64,000 bases of DNA from Channallabes apus (taxonomy: Eukaryota > Chordata > Actinopteri > Siluriformes > Clariidae): NCBI GenBank assembly GCA_030522415.1, contig CM060105.1, positions 19,714,777 to 19,778,776 of the forward strand, written 5' to 3'. Numbering within the stretch: the stretch's first letter is position 1; the number at the start of each line of letters is the position of its first letter. Shown here piece after piece: positions 55,401 through 64,000 of this stretch. The notes beneath the pieces are model-generated. The model had not been told where the DNA came from. It worked only from the letters and a program-made list of their open reading frames with translations, and did not search any database. Both the position numbers and the translations under genes were made by a program.

Positions 55401-55959
55401 AAAAATTTTAATAAAAAGATAATGGAAAATATTTGAAATGCAAAACAACAGCAGACAATAGCAAAGTAAATCATGCATGATGTATGAATGCCTGTTTAAT
55501 ATTAAATTCCTCGTAATGAACCAGTATGCAAAATAATTTTAATGAAGCACTATAATCTAGAAATAAAACACAGCTTATATGGAAATTAAGTTTACCTATT
55601 TATTTATTTATTTAGTTTTTAGCTTTTTTCACTTTCATGTTATGAGTGCATGCAATACTACTTTAAGAAAAAAAAATTGTTAAGGAATAATGAGCCATCA
55701 TTGTGCTTTGATGAACTGTGTATGTGTGGCTCTACTCTGCGCTGTTTGACAACTTTTAAATCACCTTTCATTCTCATCTAAATTATGTTTGTTTTCAGTT
55801 TCAATATGTACAGTAGTTACATAGTTTTATAGTGAGCAGAAAACCAGCACCTATTATCATTGTGTTAAACTTTAAAACATTGATACAGATACTTCCTGTT
55901 TCTATGATGGCATTCAAGTCATTCCAGGACTTTTCTTGTGAATGAAGACATAAAAGTGA

Positions 55960-56430
55960 TTGACATTACAGATTACAGAAGATGTCAAGCACAGCATCGG
56001 TACAACTGACGCTTCGCTGCAGTAAAACATTTGAAACGTTTAAAAAAGGGCCATACTGTACAAATGTGAATGATGACCCCAGCTGAGGTGACTCGGAGTA
56101 CATTGCAGTAGAAAGCCGGATCCTTGAAAATTGACGAATAACTTTTTTCGACAACTTGGAGCTGTACGCACAATCATTCACCTTACACTTAGCTGGGAGT
56201 TATTTTCACATCCCCCCTATACAGTCCTGGCCTCGATCCAAGCCATTTTCACATGTTTGGGCCATTAAAGGAGTTCCTGGGAGGCCAGCGTTTCAGATGT
56301 GAAGCAGGCAGTCTGATCATGGTACTGAGAAAAATTACTACCGTGATATCCTAGCACTAGTGAAACACTGGGACAAGTGCATTAATGTAGCAGGGGATTA
56401 TATAGAGAAATAAAGGGTTCTGTTATTCTG
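55960..56430 (+). mobile_element. mariner-like relic
   Basis: Contains the segment ccaagccattttcacatgtt, cctgggaggccagcgtttca and gcagtctgatcatggtactg, closely parallel to 28700-29190. No open frame. Confidence 0.68.
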
Positions 56431-56932
56431 CACAATCAAAGGTCTCAGTTTGACTTGAACGCCCTTAGTACTTTCACAATGCTGTTGTAAATCGCTTGTA
56501 TTGACAGCACCGTGATAAATGCACATCTCATGGCCGAATTCATGGACATTGCTTTATGTGATGTACAAGTTTAATCTTCTTATCATTTCTTCATTACAGA
56601 AATCCTGCACCATGATGTCCAAACAAACGCTATCATTTTCCACTTGAATAGTTCTAACAGATGTACCTACTGTAGTGTAGTGCCTACTACAAACCAATTT
56701 GTACATGATGTTACTGTATGTGTGGAATACTTTAATGGGAATGGAAACGTGCATGTTCAAAAAAGGTCCCCAGAATTAGTCTTGGGTTTGGAACTCAAAT
56801 ATTTTAAAGAATTTTGATAGGAGCCTAACACTGTAAAAAACCAACATGGTGTTACTTGATCACATCAACAACCCTACTAAATACTGTAAACACTGCCCGA
56901 TCCCACCTGAAGGACCTACTGTATATAAAAGG

Positions 56933-56934
<2 letters not shown>

Positions 56935-56986
<52 letters not shown>
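56935..56986. repeat. (AT)n microsatellite
   Basis: AT tract on the left of a reverse SINE. A second tract (57264-57298) lies on its other side. Confidence 0.95.
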
Positions 56987-56989
<3 letters not shown>

Positions 56990-57261
56990 TTCATTCATCT
57001 TCTGTACCGCTTTATCCTCTATTCAGGGTCGCGGGGGACCTGGAGCCTATCCCAGGAGACTTCGGGCACTAGGCGGGGTACACCCTGGACAGGGTGCCAA
57101 TCCATCGCAGGGCACACACACATACACACACTCACACACTCATTCACACACTACGGTCAATTTGGGAACGCCAATTAGCCTAACCTGCATATCTTTGGAC
57201 TGTGGGAGGAAACCGGAGTACCCGGAGGAAACCCACCAAGCACGGGGAGAACATGCAAACT

Positions 57262-57264
<3 letters not shown>
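56987..57264 (-). mobile_element. SINE, reverse, 5'-truncated, inside AT repeat
   Basis: On the + strand it starts with the reverse tail cattcattcatcttctgtac, then cgctttatcc, caccctggacagggtgccaa and actgtgggaggaaaccggag, and stops at gcaaactcc before the AT repeat. The tRNA head is missing. Confidence 0.9.

Positions 57265-57298
<34 letters not shown>
57264..57298. repeat. (AT)n microsatellite
   Basis: Second half of an AT tract apparently split by the SINE insertion. Confidence 0.92.
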
Positions 57299-57299
<1 letters not shown>

Positions 57300-58473
57300 C
57301 ACACACACAAAAGGATCCTATAACTATAAATATGCATATAAAACTTTTAATCATAATGACTTATGATAGGACAGAAAAATAAAAATAATAGTTCTGTACT
57401 ATACACCATGATATTTTTTTTTTTTCCAGTAGTGGTTTCGCATAAAGAATCACTCTTTATCAAAGTAGCACACAGTGAGATATTTAATATCTGATGGTCA
57501 TTTTATAGTGCTTTATGTTTCCTGTGGAGCAAACATGTGTTTTATCTGAATTTCTCCTCATAACAAGTTAATGTATTATTCCCATGCTGTGTTACAGAGA
57601 GCATGTCTCAGATGAAAATAACACCCATAGAGATCATTTAATCTGGGATAAAAAAATAATAAAGAAATCTTCAAAACATAAGTGTGTGAGTGTGTGTGTT
57701 GGATATTGGGATGACGAATGTGTCTTAACCAAAATCTCATGGGGAAGCATGACCATGCTGGGTTTTATTATATTCATAGATATTTTTTCTGCCTCATCAA
57801 TTTTGGGGGGAATTTTTTTGTTTAATAGAATGAGCAATGCATGATATGATGATAAAACAAGTGATCAAACAAAAATGATCTTGTCTTACTTTTTGTTAAC
57901 TATCATACGAAAAAAAAAAAGAAAACTATATCAATGACAGAGAGCCAGTAAGTTCAGTAGGGCACCGTTTCTTTCAGGAAACATTAAGCGCTTCTATAAT
58001 ATCTTACCAGTGCCAAGAAATACTGTATGAATGAAATCACCATATTAACTGCTGAATCGCCTTATTGTGATTTTGGTGATATAGTAAGTACCTTCATATT
58101 TAATCCTGAGATGACTGATGACAGTATCAGGAATTGCAGGTATTCCATCTATCATGAGCTACCAAGCTGGAAACTTTAAATGTCTGTCAGAAAATGTGGC
58201 ATGCAGTATACTGCTTTAAGATTGACAAAATGGATTGTGTTGTATTTTATAGTCTGTCCTTCCTTTTAGATTAGTAGTTTAACATTCTTCATTTTCTCTT
58301 TTTTTTTTTTAAAATCTTTTTTAAGAGTTCCTTTTTTTTGTAGCTTCCCTGATCATGTCAAAACATTAATGGGGATTCATGAAAGTGTAACAATATTTTG
58401 ATCATAAAGAATAGTAAAAATATGTAAAAATCTCTGCTGTTTTTTATTTAGGATCTAGCACATGTACGTGTAC

Positions 58474-58599
58474 GGGGTCAGGGGTAACTCAGTGGTTAAG
58501 GCATTGGACTACGGTTCGGAAGTAGTCCCTCAACTGCTCAGATGTATAATGAGATAAAAACGTCTGGATAAGAACGTCTGCCAAATGCCTAAATGTATG
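58474..58599 (+). mobile_element. tRNA-like fish repeat
   Basis: ggtcaggggtaactcagtgg, then ttaaggcattggactacggt, ending with gtctgccaaatgcctaaatg. Opposite orientation to the family member at 27509. The middle is deleted. Confidence 0.75.
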
Positions 58600-60784
58600 A
58601 TTGATGCAATATCACACCTACTTTACAATGGGTTTGATTAGAGCAAATATCAGGTTTACATTTTTCTAAGCATGAACAGCTGGTAGTTAATTAGCTAATT
58701 AAACTAATTAACTAAAAAAAAGACAACCGAATAAATGTGATTAACAGTAAAATTGTAACTTTTGGATTTTTTTATTGTATATTGTATTAATATGACATAT
58801 ATTCACAACAAATTTTACCTTGCACTTATTGTCAGAGGTCTATTTGCAACCAAAATAATCTGACATTTCAAAACAAAGTTAAAACAGTAAATTTAGAGGT
58901 TCCATTTCATATTTCATGTCCATAAGATCAATGCATTTACATACTTTTGTATTTATTGATTTGTACTGTGATTATGTAAGTATCACAATTTTATATTTTA
59001 ATAATTTTTTTAATATAAAAAATTTGCTCACGCAGAATGCTGTGCCATGTGAATAGTTTAGAGTGCGCCACCTTAAGGAATTATAGAGGAACAGCAATAT
59101 TTTAACACTTCAAAAGCTAAAAAAAAAAAAAAAAAAATCAATTTCGAAGTCAGTGTGGTCAAACATGAAATGACGAAAAAAAAAAACGTCATACATCACT
59201 GAATGGATTTCTTTCCCCTCATTTCTAATAATAATGGTGAGATTATGAGTGTAAAAACTAACTTTTTTCTCTATATAGTCCTTCGCTACACTAACAAATG
59301 TATCCTAGTAATTCACTAGTGACTGGATACCATCTAGGTAGAACCTTTTTTTTTTTTTTTTTTTTTTTTTACACCAGAAACGCTGGCCTCCCAGGAATCG
59401 TCACTTACAGGCATATGGCCTTTGTTAAGACAGAGTCCCGTAACTGTACTGTGCTTCAAGTCTTCTGTAAATGTCAGTTGGTTCTATGCCTCCCTAATTC
59501 ACATAAAATTTCATTCATTAGCTAGTAGAATTGATCGTTTTTATACACAATACAATATGTAACCATATACAGTACAGTACACCAGCTTCCCTTCTTCTTC
59601 TATTTAAGGCTGAATATGATTACACGTCTTCTTCATACAGTATGTTCTTTGTTTTTGAATAATATAAAACACTTACAGGGATATAAAGCATATTTTTTTT
59701 ATTTCTCTTCTAAAGCCCACTTTAATTCTTCTCCGTTTAAATAATACATATTGGTGATTTTCAAAAGACAGTACTTGCAGTAATTTAAAAGGGTTTATTA
59801 TAAAATAACAAGCCCTTTTTTTAATTAATGCGGCTCATACCACTGTTTAAAAGTAAAAGACATTCACAGTATCGAAAGCAAAGAGAAACTCTTAACTGCC
59901 TCATTACATACATAAAAATGAAACAATGATTCAGTTAATGTCTATATGCAGCCTGTGCCGTTCTCTATCCCCCTCTTACACTGGAAGAAAATTGAATTTA
60001 ACTCCGTTAACAAGGTTGAAGGAATAAAGTTCCCCTGCCATTCCCTCCAAAAGCTCCCCGAGGTCCCTCTTTTAATTAGAGGTTGTGTGTTCCTACGTGT
60101 GCTTTTGTGAGAATTTATCAGATGGATGGCGGATGATAGGAGTAGCGAGCAGTGTGGCATTGTGATAGATGCGCTCGGTTCTCCCAGTGCGGCCTTAACA
60201 CTGCCAATCTGTCAGCTCTCAAAAGCCATTACTTAACACATTAGTCTGGCACGTAGCACCGGCCTCTCAGCCGCACACTGCGAGCGTTCACAAAGTCTCC
60301 AGGGGCAGAGCGTTGAAACCCACTGTGTGTGAAATAAAGTCTGTGGTGATCGTGGCACCTTTGTAACTTTTACATTTAAATCTTATTAATAATTTTTAAA
60401 AATAGGAATTTCCCCCCCTAGACCTACAGTAAGAATATGTGCAAATATTTGGACCAATCAAATAAAACGATGAGAAAATATACAAAACAATCATGTTAAA
60501 GTTCAAAGGACATTCAAATTATTTATTTTAAAATTCTAATTCATCTGTTTTACTTTCTATCCCTAATTTGGGTGACCTCATCTTTTAGTATCCCAACATC
60601 AGTTAAAATAAGGACAAAAAATTAAGGAAACTTATTCCATTTCTTATTCAAGAAATAATGAAGATGTAACTTGTGGAATATTCCAATGGTTTCACAAACT
60701 CTACCCAAGACATAGTGTTAAAAATAATTAGTTTCATTTATTATACTACAGTATGGTTCTTGATCCTAGTCATAATTTTAAAAT

Positions 60785-61665
60785 AGACTTCTTAGCCATA
60801 ACATTAAAACCACCCACTTAACATTGTTCTGCCGAAATAGCTTTGCCCCATCGAGACATGGACCCCCATAGGTGGCATAAAAGATCCTAGCAGCAGATCA
60901 TTTAAGCCCGTTAAATTGCAAGGTAGGATGTCCATGGACTGGACTTGTTTGTCCGGCACATCCCACAGATAAAGACGAGTTGAGATCAAGGGAACTTGGA
61001 GGCCAGGATGACTCCATGACACCTTTGTCATGTTTCTCAACCCATTCCTGAACCATTTTTGCAGTGTGGCAGGGTGCATTGTGTTGCTAAGAGAGGTCAC
61101 TGCCCTTAGAGAATACTGTTGCAATGAAGGGCTTGCTTGGTCTGCAATAATTGTTTAGGAGTTTCGAAGATTTCAAAGCAGAACATTGCCTAGAGCACCA
61201 CACTGCCTCCACTGGGTAGCTCTCCTTCTATAATCCATCCTTAAGTCCTATCTCTTTCCCAGATAATTGACACACACGTGCACACATGACCTTCTTCCAT
61301 TGCTCTATGGTCTGTTTTTTTTTTTCTTTTCTTTTTTTTCTGGTATGCTTACATGCCCACTTAGCAGTTTGTGCTACCGTAGTTCACTCATTGTCCTGTC
61401 TTGCACCACATTTGGTGGGTACTAACCACTGCATACAAGGAACACATTTATTTACAAAACAAGACCTGCTATTATCTATTAAACGAGATGCTGTAACTTA
61501 CAGTACTCGTCTAGCCAGCACAATTTGCCTTTCTCAGATCCTTTCACTTACCCATTTGTCCTGCTTCCACCACGCCCACGTTAAGAGCCTTACTGTTCAC
61601 TTGCTGTCTAATATATCTTAACACTTGACAGGTTCCGTTGTAACAGTATACTGTAATCAATGATC
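60785..61665 (-). mobile_element. Tc1-like transposon relic
   Basis: Starts ttagccataacattaaaacc and ends gacaggttccgttgtaacag, the usual ends of a common fish Tc1 family. The minus strand still reads the C-terminal transposase piece YLWDVPDKQVQSMDILPCNL, followed by TGLNDLLLGSF. There are many stops and small deletions. Confidence 0.85.
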
Positions 61666-61987
61666 TGATTAAGCCTTTTTTTGGTCCGTGTTTTAAAAAG
61701 TAGCTAAGTGATAAAAAAAAAAAAAGGTTATTGATTTATGCAAATAACATGAAGTTGTTTGTAATAGTATAATGCAACAGTTTGTTTAGTCTCAATTAAG
61801 ATTAAAAAAAAAAAAGTTTTTATTGAACCGTGAGCATAAAAAGTAATTATTGGAATTGCTCATCAGTATTCCTGCATCCCTATAGAGCATATATCTACTG
61901 TAGACATAGCCATGATCAAATAAATGAATTTAATTTTACTTTACTGAAATGGCTGTCAAAACGGATCTAACTGATCTGATGCCTCCC

Positions 61988-62006
61988 TCTCTCTCTCTCT
62001 CTCTCT
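61988..62006. repeat. (CT)n microsatellite
   Basis: Short CT tract beside a block of complex unique sequence. Confidence 0.85.
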
Positions 62007-64000
62007 GTATAATCCTCACTGCGATCTCTCCATCCTGTCACAACACGGCTCTAATGACAGCCGAAATGATCAAACTCATGTCATGTTCACCAGACTGAAG
62101 TCCGTGGCTTTGCTTCACCTAAAACCGTACTGATGTCAGACATGCAGATTCCCAGATCTCATCATTTAACTTGGCACTTTTCAATTTCTTCTTCTAGTGC
62201 AGCACTTTCATACAAGGCACAAAAGTCTCCCACTGGGTTTTGATTTATTACTGACAGGCCTAATAAACAATACGGCATGCTTTCAGTGGACACATTTCCG
62301 TTTTCAGGAAGCATTCAAATGACTAATTCTAATTTATGTTCTGGAATTTAATATGATTTGGTCCCTGGTTGCAGGCATTTGTGTTATAAAACATTGCTAA
62401 TGAACTTTTTTTTTTTCCTCTGCCTTTTTTTTTTTTTTTAACTTACACTATTAAAGAAGTTCAATCTTTTAGAATCTAATCTTTACTTAAATGATTATTA
62501 CAGTAGGCAGTATTATAAATATTTGCATGTATTTCAGATGTTTGGAAAACGCAAGGTAAATGCTAAATGGCTGAAAATAAGATGTTTCACTAATTATATA
62601 GTATATTTATTATTATTCATAGGAAAAAAAATCTTATTTGTAAAAACATACAAAATGTTATTTTTTTAACTCTCTGTGTAAACTGTATGATTCTATAATG
62701 TGCATATGGTGTGTACAGTCTGTGTGTTTATATATATGTACACACACACACACACACCAACACACACACATACTGGTGGCCAAAAGTATTGGGAAGTAAA
62801 ATCTAGTGTTTAATGATGGGCAACATTTTAAAGATTTAACAATCAAGATATTTAGAATAATGTGTTAATGAACTTTCTACGCTAGACAACAATCAAAATG
62901 TATTAGTCCTACTGTATATTCTTCAAAATCTGTGGGATCTGCTGGGCATAGAGTCGAAAAATCCCTTCGTGCTTGATTGCTTCCTAAAGACCATGCACAG
63001 AAATGTACAATTCACTTGAGAAAGCCGTTTTTCCTGCAGAGGTGGACATTCCGGCTTCAGAAAGCGAAAGTCCTGCCACATATTTGTTCCATGCATTAAC
63101 TAAACCTTCTGATTATAACTCCTTAAACTCGGAGAGGTGAGAATTAATAAGTGCACTTGTTTGGTGCACAAGGAAAACTATAACACATGGAATATGTTGT
63201 CTTAATATTTTTGGCCACCACCAAATATATACAGTTTTAATCCTATAGGCCTAAAGTGTTAATAAGGACAAAGTGCTTTTTTTTCTTCTCTAGTATTTTA
63301 ACTGTGTTGTTTACGACTCATTCCATTCTAGTAGTGTGGAAGCGAAAGCTCTGATGTTTTGGCAGTGGTGAGATGGAAAAGGGAAGTGGTGCTTGTGCCA
63401 CTGCAGGGTGTACTTTGATGTGCTATTAGAGTGTAGAAGGTGCATTAGAGCAACGAGACAGTGTGTCCCACTGAGTAACACTCCATGATCAGAGCACAGG
63501 GGCAAAGGGGAGGTGATATTAGTTTTATAATCCACACTTGGCACAAATATATACATTGTGTGTTAAGTAACAGCCTGAGCGTTGGTTGGGTCTGTGAGCA
63601 CCTCTGCAGCATCTGGGGAAAGTTTTATAATCTAAATGTAATGTAATAATAGGGTTTATGTGGATTTGTAAGACTAGTTATTATGGGATTATTTGTTAAT
63701 ATGTACCAGTCATGAAGTTAATCAAAACCCAATGCAACAAAAAAATGCAGTGGAGGACTTTAACAGATCCTTCATTCAGAATAAACGCAAAAAAAAAGTC
63801 CAGATTTACGAACAAATAAACATCAATCAATTGTCCACCATGATAAATATGTAAATACATTTGTTTAGCAAAGGTATGTGTTCAAATATCAAATGTAGGA
63901 AACAAACAAATTACAAACAAACCAGTCATCACAGATTAACAAAAAAATATTTATTGCAGTATATATGCATTTAGATGTTATGTAGACTATGAGAAATACC

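Larger units (their letters stand above)
43156..64000 (+). other. nxph1: nxph1 intron 1 (start)
   Basis: At least 20.8 kb of intron, in line with the very long first intron of NXPH1. Contents are AT and CA/CT microsatellites (43302-45617), Tc1 relics (50620-51365 and 60785-61665), a mariner relic (55960-56430), SINEs (52100-52400, 56987-57264, 58474-58599) and long AT-rich unique stretches. Ranges 46500-47050, 47650-48400, 53000-55900 and 62400-64000 show nothing I can name. More complex unique blocks at 45900-46080, 49100-49480, 60000-60330 and 61985-62400 may be conserved noncoding elements. Confidence 0.75.

Overview
The window is vertebrate nuclear DNA, almost certainly from a teleost fish. 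It has long AT-rich introns, GT-AG exons, abundant Tc1/mariner relics, tRNA-derived SINEs of the DANA/HE1/V-SINE type, a chromodomain Ty3/gypsy retrotransposon and very many dinucleotide microsatellites. A catfish-like otophysan is possible, but that is only an impression. Nothing prokaryotic is present.

Two host genes are recognisable, both on the + strand. Positions 968-31124 hold the last eight coding exons of thsd7a (thrombospondin type-1 domain containing 7A), about 353 C-terminal residues. They encode the final TSP1 repeats, the membrane-proximal Cys-rich segment, the transmembrane helix and a basic tail ending in YDGDADM. A 3' UTR of about 2.7 kb follows, with a candidate poly(A) signal at 33823. 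After about 9 kb of intergenic DNA, a TATA-containing, CpG-rich promoter (TATA at 42693) and a signal-peptide exon (43102-43155) match the start of nxph1 (neurexophilin 1). The remaining ~21 kb is its first intron. The two genes also lie in one neighbourhood on human 7p21, which supports both calls.

The thsd7a introns are full of mobile DNA. The most notable pair is (i) an apparently intact antisense Ty3/gypsy chromovirus (16588-22009, 541-bp LTRs, one 1465-codon gag-pol frame, TSD gttta) and (ii) a compact 2.7-kb LTR element (3636-6365, 368-bp LTRs, TSD cgtgg). The second lacks gag-pol and carries a 679-codon frame built of three different tandem peptide repeats. It is inserted inside the transposase of an old Tc1 element.

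Both LTR elements lack a tRNA primer site. In each, nine bases starting two bases after the 5' LTR are exactly complementary to nine bases about 30 nt downstream of the element's own TATA box. The paired sequences differ between the elements at three positions, and all three differences are compensated. This is the signature of Tf1/sushi-type self-primed reverse transcription. The elements also share the TGTAAC terminus, the ACA|GA junction and a G-rich polypurine tract ending in GGTAA|TGTAAC. The small element therefore looks like a non-autonomous partner of this chromovirus group.

An intron of thsd7a also contains a 1.55-kb tract with no G on the + strand, built of ACC/ACA/ATC/AAT-type triplets with a 273-bp higher-order duplication. 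The rest of the window is relic Tc1 and mariner transposons, hAT-like non-autonomous elements, SINEs, microsatellites, and unique AT-rich DNA that may include conserved noncoding elements around nxph1.
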